In this document: positions 51,861 through 60,679 of the stretch, in pieces
How the letters are laid out: every line of letters starts with the position of its first letter
Position numbering within the stretch: the stretch's first letter is position 1
Made by a program: the position numbers and the translations under genes
The notes under the pieces: generated by a model
Databases searched by the model: none
What the model was told of the DNA's origin: nothing
Seen by the model: only the letters and a program-made list of their open reading frames with translations
DNA from: Pseudonocardia hierapolitana
Lineage (GTDB): Bacteria; Actinomycetota; Actinomycetes; Mycobacteriales; Pseudonocardiaceae
NCBI RefSeq assembly: GCF_007994075.1
Contig: NZ_VIWU01000001.1
Location: 2,232,001-2,296,000, forward strand
Direction: 5' to 3'
Length of the DNA stretch: 64,000 nucleotides

Positions 51861-52370
51861 GTGCGGAAGGACGTCCGGTCGGGCTGCCCGATCAACCAGT
51901 CGCTGGAGATCTTCGGCGACCGTTGGACGCTGCTGGTGCTGCGCGACATCATCTTCGCCGGCGCACGGCACTTCCGTGAGCTGCTGGCCGGCCCCGAGCG
52001 GATCTCGTCGAACATCCTGAGCGACCGGCTCTCCCGGCTCGTCGAGCACGGGCTGCTCACGCGCGCGGGCGACCCCGCACACCAGCAGAAGGTCGTCTAC
52101 AGCCTCACCGAGCAGGCGATCGAGCTCGTCCCCGTGCTCGCCCAGATCAGCTCGTGGGGCACACGGCACCTGCCGGCCGACGACGAGCTGTGCGTGGCTC
52201 GCGCGCGGGTGCTCGACGAGGGCGGGCCGCCGCTGTGGGAGGCCTACATGGACGAGCTCCGCGAGATCCACCTCGGCCCGGGAGCGCGCCGCACGCCGGC
52301 GCCGGAGGGTCCGACGGCCGGCGAGCGGATGCAGGCGGCGTACGAGGCGGTGCTGCGGGCGGGCGCCTGA
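51861..52370 (+). CDS. HxlR-family transcriptional regulator
   Basis: A 169-residue winged-helix protein of the HxlR type: SGCPINQSLEIFGDRWTLLVLRDIIF at the N-terminus and FRELLAGPERISSNILSDRLSRL as recognition part. The N-terminal Cys (about residue 10) is the one used for redox or electrophile sensing in several HxlR proteins. GTG 51861 has AGAGG eight bases upstream; GTG 51852 is an alternative. It likely controls the divergent MFS gene: overlapping promoters (GTGACC-N17-CATAAC on + and TTGCGT-N18-TACGGT on -) share 51808-51840. Confidence 0.85.
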   Translation: MRKDVRSGCPINQSLEIFGDRWTLLVLRDIIFAGARHFRELLAGPERISSNILSDRLSRLVEHGLLTRAGDPAHQQKVVYSLTEQAIELVPVLAQISSWGTRHLPADDELCVARARVLDEGGPPLWEAYMDELREIHLGPGARRTPAPEGPTAGERMQAAYEAVLRAGA

Positions 52371-52380
52371 CCGGCCGGCG

Positions 52381-54453
52381 TCAGGCCGGCTCGAGCCGGA
52401 CCGCGCACACCTTGAACTCGGGCATGCGGCTGATCGGGTCCAGCGCCGGGTTGGTGACGAGGTTGGCCGCCTGCTCGGCGCCGAAGTGGAACGGCAGGAA
52501 CACCGTGTCCGGCCGCAGGCTCGGCACGCACCGCACGCGTGCCTCCGCCGTGCCACGCCGGGAGACCACCCGCGCCCGGTCGCCGTCGGCGAGGCCGGCT
52601 CGCGCAGCGGTGTCCGGATGGACCTCCACGAACGACTCCGGCGCGACACCGGAGAGATCGGCGACCCGGCGGGTCTGCGCACCCGACTGGTAGTGCACCA
52701 GCACCCGCCCGGTGGTGGCCCGCAGCGGGTGGTCGGCGTCGGGCAGCTCGGCCGACGGCGTGTGGTCGACCGCGATCAACCGGGCGCGCCCGTCGGGGTG
52801 GGCGAACCGCTCGGTGAACAACCGCGGCGTGCCGGGGTGGCCGGGCGCGGGGCACGGCCAGTGCAGCGCCTCGCCCGCGTCCAGCCGGTCGTAGCTGATG
52901 CCGGAGTAGTCGGCGATCCCGCCCGCCGAAGCGGCCCGCAGCTCGTCGAACACCACCCGCGGCTCGCTGGGGAACCCGGCGGCGCCGAGCCGCTCGGCGA
53001 GCCCCGACACCACCTCCAGGTCGGTGCGCACCCCGTCCGGCGGACGCATCGCGCGTCGCCTGCGCAGCACCCGGCCCTCGAGGTTGGTCATCGTGCCCTC
53101 CTCCTCGGCCCACTGGGCGACGGGAAGCACGACGTCGGCGGCCATCGCCGTCTCGCCCGGCAGGATGTCGGCGACGACCAGCAGGTCCAGCGCCGCGAGC
53201 CGATCGGCCACGGCGTTCGCGTGCGGCGCGGAGACGAGCACGTTCGAGCCGAAGACGAGCAGCGCCTTCGGGCCGTCGCGGCGGCCGAGTGCGGCGAGCA
53301 GCTCGGTGGCGCTGCGACCCGGCCCCGGCAGGCTGTCCGGGTCCACGCCCCATACGCCCGCGACGTGCGCGCGGGCGGCGGGATCGCTGATCGAGCGGTA
53401 GCCCGGCAGCTGGTCGGACTTCTGCCCGTGCTCGCGCCCACCCTGCCCGTTGCCCTGCCCGGTGATCGTGCCGAAGCCCGAGCCGGGCCGGCCCGGCAGC
53501 CCCAGCGCGAGGGCGAGGTTGATCCAGGAGGTGACCGTGTCGACGCCGTGGGCGTGCTGCTCGGCGCCGCGCGCGGTGAGCACGTAGCGCCGCGCCGCCC
53601 CGGCGAGCCAGCCGACGGCGGTGCGCATGTCGGAGGCAGGCACCCCGCACACCCGCTCCGCGCGCTCGGGCCACCACTGCCCGGCGACCCGCCAGGCGTC
53701 GTCGAAGCCGGTGGTGCGCTCGGCCAGGTAGTCGGCGTCGAGGTGCCCGTCGGTCACGGCGGCGTGCAACATCCCCAGCGCCAGCACGAGGTCGGTGCCC
53801 GGCACGGGCTGCAGGTGCAGCCCGCCCGACGCCAGCGCCCGCTCCGCCGTCGGCGTCCGCCGTGGATCCACCACCACGAGCCGGGCAGCGGCGAGGTGCC
53901 CCATCAGCGGTGGCATCGTCTCCGCGACGTTCGCGCCCGCGAGCAGCACGACCTCCGCCTCGTCGAGATCGGTGACGGGGAACGGCAGCCCGCGGTCGAT
54001 CCCGAACGCCCGGTTGCCGGCGGCGGCCGCCGACGACATGCAGAACCGGCCGTTGTAGTCGATCTGCGAGGTGCCGAGCGCGACGCGGGCGAACTTGCCC
54101 AGCAGGTAGGCCTTCTCGTTCGTGAGCCCGCCCGCGCCGAAGACGGCGACGGCATCCGGGCCGTGCTCGGCCTGCAGCTCGCACAGCCGGCCCGCGACGT
54201 GCCCCAGTGCCGCGTCCCAGCTCACCGGGTCGAACGGGGCCGAACGCGACGCGCGCACCAGCGGGGTGGTCAACCGCTCGGGATGGGCGAGCAGGCTGCC
54301 CGAGGTCCAGCCCTTCTGGCACAGCCCGCCGCGGTTGGTGGGGAACTCCCGGCCGTCGACGTCCCCGCGGCCGTCGACCCACTGGCCGCACTGCAGCGCG
54401 CAGTACGGGCAGTGGGTGGCGACTCTCGTCGTCGGGGTGACCGCGAGCGTCAT
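52381..54453 (-). CDS. nasA: Assimilatory nitrate reductase catalytic subunit
   Basis: The 690-residue molybdopterin enzyme has an N-terminal [4Fe-4S] motif (CPYCALQC ... GLCQKG), the Mo-ligand region NGRFCMSSAAAAGNRAFG, bis-MGD contacts (GQGNGQGGREHGQK) and a C-terminal dinucleotide-binding beta barrel. It reduces nitrate to nitrite in the cytosol; no Tat signal is seen, as expected for an assimilatory enzyme. ATG 54453 overlaps the narK stop (ATGA). The gene order narK-nasA gives uptake and reduction in one transcript. The product ends 10 bases from the HxlR stop (convergent). Confidence 0.93.
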   Translation of the reverse strand: MTLAVTPTTRVATHCPYCALQCGQWVDGRGDVDGREFPTNRGGLCQKGWTSGSLLAHPERLTTPLVRASRSAPFDPVSWDAALGHVAGRLCELQAEHGPDAVAVFGAGGLTNEKAYLLGKFARVALGTSQIDYNGRFCMSSAAAAGNRAFGIDRGLPFPVTDLDEAEVVLLAGANVAETMPPLMGHLAAARLVVVDPRRTPTAERALASGGLHLQPVPGTDLVLALGMLHAAVTDGHLDADYLAERTTGFDDAWRVAGQWWPERAERVCGVPASDMRTAVGWLAGAARRYVLTARGAEQHAHGVDTVTSWINLALALGLPGRPGSGFGTITGQGNGQGGREHGQKSDQLPGYRSISDPAARAHVAGVWGVDPDSLPGPGRSATELLAALGRRDGPKALLVFGSNVLVSAPHANAVADRLAALDLLVVADILPGETAMAADVVLPVAQWAEEEGTMTNLEGRVLRRRRAMRPPDGVRTDLEVVSGLAERLGAAGFPSEPRVVFDELRAASAGGIADYSGISYDRLDAGEALHWPCPAPGHPGTPRLFTERFAHPDGRARLIAVDHTPSAELPDADHPLRATTGRVLVHYQSGAQTRRVADLSGVAPESFVEVHPDTAARAGLADGDRARVVSRRGTAEARVRCVPSLRPDTVFLPFHFGAEQAANLVTNPALDPISRMPEFKVCAVRLEPA

Positions 54454-55835
54454 ACGTGCGCGTACGCCACGCGCGGGTGCGTGGCCTCGGCCGGTACCGG
54501 ACGCAGGTAGACCACGTAGGTCACCGCGATGCACACCACGTAGAAGGCGAGGAAGGACCAGAACGCCGGGTCGCCGGACTGCGCGGTCATGAACGACTGC
54601 CGGAACGCCAGGTTGATGAACAGGCCGCCGAGCGCCCCGATCGCGCCCGCGATGCCGATGACCGCGCCCGACAGGCGCCGCGCCCGCAGGTACGCGGGAC
54701 CGGGCTCGGCACCGGCGGTCTCGATCGCGACGCGCGCCTGGCCCCGGAAGATCGCCGGGATCATCTTGTAGGTGGAGCCGTTGCCGACGCCGCTGAACAC
54801 GAACAGCAGCACGAAGCCGATCGTGTACAGCGTCAGCGAGTCCATGGCCGATGCCGCGAGCACCACGAGGGCCGAGACACCCATCGCGATGAAGTTGTAG
54901 AACGTGACCTTCGCGCCGCCGTACTTGTCGGCGAACCACCCGCCCACGGGCCGGATCAGCGAGCCGAGGAGCGGGCCGATGAACGTCACCGCCGCGGCCT
55001 GCAGCGGGGTGCGGCCGAACTGGTTCTGCAGCACGAGCCCGAACGCGAAGCTGTAGCCGATGAACGACCCGAACGTGCCGATGTAGAGGAACGACATCAC
55101 CCAGGTCTGCGGCTCCCGGTACGCCTCCTTGAAGGCCCCGGTGTCGTTGCGCATGGAGGTGAGGTTGTCCATCTTCAGCGCGGCGAAGGTGGCGGCGACC
55201 ACGATCAGCGGGATGTAGACGCCGAGCAGGATCCGCGGCGCGCCCGCTCCCGCCGTCGCGATGATCAGCAGGCCGACCAGCTGGATGACCGGCACGCCGA
55301 TGTTCCCCCCGCCGGCGTTCAGTCCCAGTGCCCAGCCCTTCTTCGCCTCCGGGTAGAAGGCGTTGATGTTCGCCATGGACGAGGCGAAGTTCCCGCCGCC
55401 GAGCCCACCGACGGCGGCGACGAGTACGAACACCCAGTACGGCGTGCCGGGCTGCATCACGATCGCGGCGAGGATCGTCGGGATCAGCAGCAGGGCCGCG
55501 CTCACGATCGTCCAGTTGCGGCCGCCGAAGCGCGCCGGGGCCATCGTGTAGGGCAGCCGGAGGATCGAGCCCACCAGCGTCGGCACGGCGACCAGGAAGA
55601 ACTTCCCCGCCGCGTCGATGCCGTACTCCGGGCCCATGAAGAGCACGAGGACCGACCACATCGTCCAGATCGAGAAGCCGATGTGCTCGGAGAGGATCGA
55701 GAACCACAGGTTGCGGTTCGCCACCTTCGCGCCGGTGCGCTCCCAGAACCCGCCGTCCTCGGGGTCCCAGTGGTCGATCCAACGCCCGCGGAGCAGGGAA
55801 CGCGCGGGGGGTGCGTCTGGTGCCGTCGTCGTCAC
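54450..55835 (-). CDS. narK: NarK-type nitrate/nitrite transporter
   Basis: The 461-residue MFS protein has twelve segments and the nitrate signatures in TM5 (GLGGGNFASSMANINAFYP) and TM11 (GVGNGSTYKMIPAIF), plus arginines at RLPYTMAPARFGGR. It imports nitrate (or exchanges it with nitrite). GTG 55835 has CCAGGAGGACCGGC directly upstream. A GlnR-like box lies 50-87 bases upstream, consistent with control by nitrogen supply. Confidence 0.93.
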   Translation of the reverse strand: MTTTAPDAPPARSLLRGRWIDHWDPEDGGFWERTGAKVANRNLWFSILSEHIGFSIWTMWSVLVLFMGPEYGIDAAGKFFLVAVPTLVGSILRLPYTMAPARFGGRNWTIVSAALLLIPTILAAIVMQPGTPYWVFVLVAAVGGLGGGNFASSMANINAFYPEAKKGWALGLNAGGGNIGVPVIQLVGLLIIATAGAGAPRILLGVYIPLIVVAATFAALKMDNLTSMRNDTGAFKEAYREPQTWVMSFLYIGTFGSFIGYSFAFGLVLQNQFGRTPLQAAAVTFIGPLLGSLIRPVGGWFADKYGGAKVTFYNFIAMGVSALVVLAASAMDSLTLYTIGFVLLFVFSGVGNGSTYKMIPAIFRGQARVAIETAGAEPGPAYLRARRLSGAVIGIAGAIGALGGLFINLAFRQSFMTAQSGDPAFWSFLAFYVVCIAVTYVVYLRPVPAEATHPRVAYAHV

Positions 55836-55884
55836 GCCGGTCCTCCTGGGTTCGTCGGTCAGGGCGCGACGCTATGCACGGCCC

Positions 55885-55922
55885 GTTACCGGCCCGTCGG
55901 TTCGATGTGACAGGAACGCAAA
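55885..55922 (+). promoter_or_regulatory. GlnR-like box upstream of narK-nasA
   Basis: Pentamers spaced by six bases: GTTAC (55885-55889), GTCGG (55896-55900), GTGAC (55907-55911), GCAAA (55918-55922). The first and third match gTnAc exactly; the GaAAc-type partners are weaker. The 11-base register is that of GlnR a/b half-sites. Confidence 0.55.
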
Positions 55923-55968
55923 GCCGGCCTCACCGCAGGGGGCCGCGAGGGGTGAGGGCACGCTCGTC

Positions 55969-56012
55969 CGCGAGTCGCGGTCTCAGTGCGCGCGAGTCGG
56001 GGTCGCTGCCCG
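55969..56012. repeat. Two-unit copy of the 22-bp-period repeat downstream of TIGR02569 gene
   Basis: cgcgagtc at 55969 and 55991 (22 bases apart) with similar flanks, in the gap between narK and the TIGR02569-type gene. Member of the family at 3760-3939. Confidence 0.5.
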
Positions 56013-56020
56013 TGCCGCCG

Positions 56021-56842
56021 TTACAGGAGGGGGCCGATCGCGCCCGCCGCACGCTGCAGGCCGGCCAGCGTCCGCGGGGAGGCGTCGGGGTGCTGCGCGT
56101 GCAGCGCGACGCGGTGCAGCAGGGCCCGCAGCAGCATCTGCGGCCACTCCTCGAGGTGCGTCCACCGCTGGGGCAGCTCCTCGTCGGCACCGCCCCAGGC
56201 CAGCGCGTCGACGACGATGACGGCGGCGGCCCACTGCGCCGGGCGCCAGCACGGGACGAGGTCGATGACCGCCGGCACGCCCCGCTCGTCGAACAGGACG
56301 GCACCGAAGAGCTCGGGGTGCACCAGCTGAGGCGTGAGCTGGACGGGCTTGCGGAACTCGGCGAGCTGCGAGTAGAGCTCACCGCCGGTGGACGGGTCGA
56401 GGGTGAGCCGCCGCTCGCCGAACGCTCCGGCGGCGGACCGGGCGACCAGGTCGTCGCGGTCGTCGAGGAGCCGCGGCCGGGAGACGCTCGCGGTGGCGGC
56501 GTGCAGCCGGATGGACGTCTCGACGACCTCGTCGTAACGGGGTTCGACGTAGCCGGGGATGTAGCGGCACGCGGCCCAGCCGCCGACCACCCACCGCCCG
56601 TCGGAGGAACGCAGCGGGCGGGCGATGCGCACGCCGTCGACCTGGAGCCCGTCGAGGACCGCCGCGGACCAGGCGGCCACGACGTTGTCCGGCACCGGGC
56701 GGACGAGGACGTCGCCGCAATGCCATGCCCGCCTACCTGCCCAGACCACCGGACGTGGCTCGACATCGTTCACGCCGAAAGCGGTGCGAACGTGCGCGGG
56801 AAGGGTGGTCCCGGCGGGCGGCAGGACAGGCGCAGCGGTCAC
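56021..56842 (-). CDS. TIGR02569 family protein (Rv3205c position)
   Basis: A 273-residue protein with a phosphotransferase-like pattern (PVVWAGRRAWHCGDVLVRPVPD; LVHPELFGAVLFDERGVPAVIDLVPCWRPAQW) resembling an aminoglycoside-phosphotransferase/kinase fold in which the catalytic HxDxxxxN loop reads HPELFGAVL. Actinobacterial TIGR02569 proteins have no known function. GTG 56842 precedes the conserved PVLPPAGTTLP; the frame upstream is unconserved. Confidence 0.8.
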   Translation of the reverse strand: MTAAPVLPPAGTTLPAHVRTAFGVNDVEPRPVVWAGRRAWHCGDVLVRPVPDNVVAAWSAAVLDGLQVDGVRIARPLRSSDGRWVVGGWAACRYIPGYVEPRYDEVVETSIRLHAATASVSRPRLLDDRDDLVARSAAGAFGERRLTLDPSTGGELYSQLAEFRKPVQLTPQLVHPELFGAVLFDERGVPAVIDLVPCWRPAQWAAAVIVVDALAWGGADEELPQRWTHLEEWPQMLLRALLHRVALHAQHPDASPRTLAGLQRAAGAIGPLL

Positions 56843-56956
56843 GGCATCGCACGCTACCTGCGCACCGCGGGCGTTCCGGGGTGCCACGCGGGGCGCGTCG
56901 CCGCGCCCCGCGATCGGGCGGCGCGGGCGGTTGGATGATCACTCGCCGTCGTCGCC

Positions 56957-59900
56957 TCAGTCGTCGTCCCCGCCGTCGCCGCCGTCATCGCCGCCGCCGT
57001 CACCGCCGTCGTCGGAGTCCCCGCCGTCGTCCCCGCCGTCGTCGTCACCGCTGTCGGAATCGCCGCGGTCGTCATCCCCGCCGTCCTCGGAATCACGATC
57101 GCGGGAATCGCGATCGTCGGAATCGCCGGATTCCTCGTCCGAGTCCTTGTCCGAATCCTTGTCCGAATCCTTGTCGGAGTCCTTGCCGGAGTCCTTGTCG
57201 GAGTCCTTGTCGGAGTCACGGTCCGAGTCGTCGTCGGACTTCCGATCCGACTTTTCGTCCGAATCCCGGTCGGACTCGTTGTCGGAGTCCCGCTCGGAGT
57301 CCGAGTTCCGGTCGGTGTCGCGGTCTGCGTCGCGGTTGTCGTCGCGGTTGTCCTCGCGGTTGTCGTCGCGGTCCTCGTCGCGGGCCGATTCGCCGTCGGT
57401 GTCGCGCTCGGAGTCCGAGTCGCGGTCGGACCTGCTCTCGGTTTCCCGTTCCGAGTCCTGGTCGGCTTCCTCGCCCGAGCGGTTGTCGGACTCCCGGTTC
57501 GCCGAGTCCTCCTCCGACCGATCGTCGGACTCCCGCTCGGATTTCCGCTCCGATCCCCCGTCGCGCTCGGCGTCCTCGTCCGGGTCCCGTTCCGATGAGT
57601 CGCGTTCCGACCAGCTCTCGGAACCCTCGGTGTCCGAGTCCCGATCGGAGTCCTCGGAGTCACGGTCGGAAGAGGCGCGGTACGCGGAGTCCTCGTCGGA
57701 GGAGCCCTCCTCCGACAGTGCCTCCCAGACGGCCGCCTCGAGCTCGTCCTCGTCCCAGCCGCTCAGGTCGTCCGACCCGGAATCCCGGTCGGACGATTCA
57801 CCCGACGAGTCGTCTTCCCCGGATTCCCGATCCGGAGCGTCACCATCCGACCCGCGTTCGGATCCGCGGTCAGCGTCCCGGTCCGAGTCCCGGTCCGAGT
57901 CGCCGTCCGAGGAGTCGCCGTCCGAGGAGTCGTCCGCCTCGGCCGCAGCCGCCAGCAGGGACCCGAGTCCGGAGGCACCGAGCGCCTCGAGCACCCTTCC
58001 GGCGCGTTCGACGTCCTCCGAGCTCTCGGAGCCCGACGAGTCGTCCGAGTCCTGCCTCCCCCGGTCGCGCTCGCCGTCCGATCGGCCGGCGCGGTCGCCG
58101 TCCGATTCCTCGCCGGACCGGTCGGTCTCGCGGGCGGGGCCACGGTCGGGGCCGCGGTCGGTGTCGGCCCGCTCGCCCGCGTCGTCGCGCCCACGGTCGG
58201 GCCCACGGTCGGCCCCGCCGCCACCGCGGTCGTCCTCCCGGTCGTCGTCGCCGGTCAGCGCGCCGCCGACGGCCTCGACGACCCCCGTGACCTCGCGCTC
58301 GGGCCCGGACGAGCCCGAGTCGTCGCCGTCGTCCCCGTCGCTGCCGCCACGGTCGGCGCCGCCGCCGCTCGGCTTGCTGTCGGACGCGCCGCCCCGGTCG
58401 CTGCGGCCGTCCCCGTCGTCGCCGTCGTCCGAGTCGTCCCGGTCGTCGCCACCGCCGAGAAGACCGCGGAGCGGCCCGGCGGTGTCACCGCCGCCGGAAC
58501 CGCCGGAGCTGCCGCCAGGGCTGCCGGCGGAGTCACCGTCGGAGTCGCCGCCGGAACCGCCGCCGGAGTCGTCGCCGGAACCGCCGCCGCCTTCCCGTGC
58601 ACCGTCGTCATGGCCCTCGTCAGACCGACCGCCGCCCCCGAGGAGGTCGCCGACGGATCCCAGGATCCCGCCCGGGGACCGACCGCCGCCCGACTCCGGG
58701 CCTGCGGCGCCGTCGCCGCCCGGCCCCGCCCCATCCGGGGCGCCGCCCGGCGTGCCCCCGCCCGCGCGGTCGCCCGGCTCGGCGGCGCCGGGACGCTCGC
58801 GCTCCCCGCCGTCGCCGGTGTCCGAGTCACCCGGGCCGCTGTCGCCACCCAGCGCCTCGCCGACGGACCCGAGTGCATCACCGATGGGGCCACCGGGCCC
58901 TCGATCGCCCGGGCCCTCGTTCTTCTCCTCGCCCGGGTCGCCCGGGGCTCCTCCCCGGTCGCCGGAGCCGCCCGGAGCATCGCCTTCGGGGCCGCCCGGG
59001 CCCTGGGCACGGGGTCCTTCCCGCTCGTCGGCGTCGTTGTCCCGGTCACCCGTCCCCGGTGGCCCGTTCCGGCCTTCGGCGTCTTCCGTCCGACCGTCGC
59101 CGTCAGCGCCGCCGAGCGCCTCGCCCAACGAGTCGAGCGCCTCGCCTACAGGCCCGCCCGGCTGCTGGCGATCCCCGCCATCACCTTCACCGGTCTCCCG
59201 GCGGTCGCCCGGATCCCGATCCGCGCCGCCCGGCGTCCCGGGCGCGTCACCGGCCGGCGCACGCCCACCCGGGCTCTCCCCGCCTCCGGCCGGGGAACGC
59301 GCCTCGTCGCCGGGCTCGTCGCCGCCGGGCCTGTCACCCTGCTCGTCACCGCCGAGCGCCCCGCCCAGCGAGTCCAACGCGTCCGCGATCGGCCCGCGCT
59401 GCTGGCCACCGCCGTCCGCCCGGACGTCGGGCTCGTCCTCGTCGGACGGCGCTTCGGGGTCGTCGTCGTGCTCCGCGGACTCGTCGCCGGGGCCGCGCGG
59501 GTCCGGCGGCGCCCCGTTGGACGTGTCCTGCCGCTCCTTGTCGTCGTGCTCGTCGCGCGGAGCGACCACGTCAGGGAGGTCGGGCAGGACGTCTCCCTCG
59601 TCCTTGCGCTCGTCGGACTCGTCGCGGTCCGATTCGTCGGACTCGTCGCCGTCCGCCTCGGCGCCGTCCTGGTCGTCTCCTTCGGCGTCCTCCGAGTTCT
59701 CGCCCGGCTCCTCGTCGGAGCCACCACGTTCGACAACGTCGAGGACGCGCTCCCGCACGTCCTCGGTCTCCTCGTCGTCGTCGGGCAGCGGCGCCCGAAC
59801 GGCGTTGTCGACGCCCCGCTCGAGCTCCTCCAGCTCGTCGCGCTTGGCCTCCCGCTGCCGCAACCGCAGGTCGCGCTGCTCCTCGAGCGCGGCGAGCTCG

Positions 59901-60679
59901 GAGGACTGTTCGGGGCCCCGCCGGCCGGTCGGTGCGGCCGCGCGCGCCTGCTCGACCGCCTGCAGGTGGCGCTCGGTGCTCTGGAGGTCGGCCCTGGCGC
60001 GGTCGAGCGAGCGGTAGGTGTCGATCTGCGACTGCAGGGTGGCCTTCCGCCGTTCGAGGAGGGCCTTGCGCGCCTGCAGGTCCTTCACCTCGGGCGGTGT
60101 GATCGTGCGCCGCTCCGGCGGGAGGCTGATCCACGCCCGCTCGGTCTGCGCGATCGTGTCGAGCTGGCTGTCGAGCGAGGTGAGGGTGATCTGGGCGTGC
60201 GCGATCCACTCAGCGCGTGGGTCCACCCCGGGCGGGAGCGGGGCGGCGGCCTGCGGCGGGGCGATCGGTTCGGACGCGGTGAAGACGTAGGTGGCGGCGA
60301 GGATGCCGGCGGCGCCGAACACCGCGACGGTGCGCCGCCTGCGCGCGGTCGCGCCGGCGGCGGCCCTGGCGCGGGTGGAGGCGGCCTCCGCGGCCCGCTC
60401 CACGCGGCGCGCCTCGACGAGAGCCCGCTGCTCCCGCACGCCGTGCGGGACGGGCGGCGCGTCCGGTTCGTCCTGGGGCTCGAGCAGCCAGGGAAGGGCG
60501 GCTGCGAGGCGCGCGTCGTGGCCCGCCTGCGCAGCGGCCCTGCGGGCCTGCCGGGCGGCGGCCCGGTGCGCTGCCGTGCAGTAGCGACGAGGCGGACGAC
60601 CGGGGATGTCCTCGATCACCTCGTTGCACCCCGGGAGGGCACAACGTCTCGCAGTGTCGTCCACCAGTGCGACCCCCAT
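56957..60679 (-). CDS. Giant acidic Ser/Asp-repeat membrane protein with N-terminal zinc finger
   Basis: The 1240-residue product has four parts. Residues about 13-38 form a C-x4-C-x15-C-x3-H zinc-finger-like motif (CALPGC ... RYCTAAHR) before a basic helix. Residues 117-134 are a single membrane helix after RRRR (VAVFGAAGILAATYVFTA). Residues about 165-290 form a coiled-coil (DLQARKALLERRKATLQSQ). From about 300 to the end it is disordered and extremely acidic (Asp, Ser, Gly, Glu, Arg). Eight short hydrophobic islands interrupt it about every 60-100 residues: GPIADALDSLGGALGG (about 429), GGPVGEALDSLGEALGG (508), GGPIGDALGSVGEALGG (594), GGILGSVGDLLGG (669), GPLRGLLGGG (735), VTGVVEAVGGALTG (796), RVLEALGASGLGSLL (895), ELEAAVWEALSEEG (about 980). 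The last 250 residues are SD/DSDK/RDS repeats. Orientation by the positive-inside rule puts the finger in the cytosol and the acidic tail outside. I do not recognise the family. ATG 60679 precedes the finger closely. Confidence 0.75.
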   Translation of the reverse strand: MGVALVDDTARRCALPGCNEVIEDIPGRPPRRYCTAAHRAAARQARRAAAQAGHDARLAAALPWLLEPQDEPDAPPVPHGVREQRALVEARRVERAAEAASTRARAAAGATARRRRTVAVFGAAGILAATYVFTASEPIAPPQAAAPLPPGVDPRAEWIAHAQITLTSLDSQLDTIAQTERAWISLPPERRTITPPEVKDLQARKALLERRKATLQSQIDTYRSLDRARADLQSTERHLQAVEQARAAAPTGRRGPEQSSELAALEEQRDLRLRQREAKRDELEELERGVDNAVRAPLPDDDEETEDVRERVLDVVERGGSDEEPGENSEDAEGDDQDGAEADGDESDESDRDESDERKDEGDVLPDLPDVVAPRDEHDDKERQDTSNGAPPDPRGPGDESAEHDDDPEAPSDEDEPDVRADGGGQQRGPIADALDSLGGALGGDEQGDRPGGDEPGDEARSPAGGGESPGGRAPAGDAPGTPGGADRDPGDRRETGEGDGGDRQQPGGPVGEALDSLGEALGGADGDGRTEDAEGRNGPPGTGDRDNDADEREGPRAQGPGGPEGDAPGGSGDRGGAPGDPGEEKNEGPGDRGPGGPIGDALGSVGEALGGDSGPGDSDTGDGGERERPGAAEPGDRAGGGTPGGAPDGAGPGGDGAAGPESGGGRSPGGILGSVGDLLGGGGRSDEGHDDGAREGGGGSGDDSGGGSGGDSDGDSAGSPGGSSGGSGGGDTAGPLRGLLGGGDDRDDSDDGDDGDGRSDRGGASDSKPSGGGADRGGSDGDDGDDSGSSGPEREVTGVVEAVGGALTGDDDREDDRGGGGADRGPDRGRDDAGERADTDRGPDRGPARETDRSGEESDGDRAGRSDGERDRGRQDSDDSSGSESSEDVERAGRVLEALGASGLGSLLAAAAEADDSSDGDSSDGDSDRDSDRDADRGSERGSDGDAPDRESGEDDSSGESSDRDSGSDDLSGWDEDELEAAVWEALSEEGSSDEDSAYRASSDRDSEDSDRDSDTEGSESWSERDSSERDPDEDAERDGGSERKSERESDDRSEEDSANRESDNRSGEEADQDSERETESRSDRDSDSERDTDGESARDEDRDDNREDNRDDNRDADRDTDRNSDSERDSDNESDRDSDEKSDRKSDDDSDRDSDKDSDKDSGKDSDKDSDKDSDKDSDEESGDSDDRDSRDRDSEDGGDDDRGDSDSGDDDGGDDGGDSDDGGDGGGDDGGDGGDDD
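57137..57220 (-). repeat. 12-bp tandem repeat (seven units) within the Ser/Asp gene
   Basis: Units of the form gtccgagtcctt (+ strand) at 57137, 57149, 57161, 57173, 57185, 57197 and 57209 encode the DSDK-type tetrapeptide on the minus strand. Differences are confined to one to three bases. This in-frame array can change in length without loss of frame. Confidence 0.85.

Noticed and set aside
56625..60017. Plus-strand frame of about 1100 codons, rich in Ser/Pro/Arg, opposite the Ser/Asp gene
   Set aside because: It is the antisense shadow of the repetitive minus-strand gene (codon bias keeps the frame open). It has no ribosome-binding site, domain or membrane pattern, while the minus frame has a finger, TM and coiled-coil.
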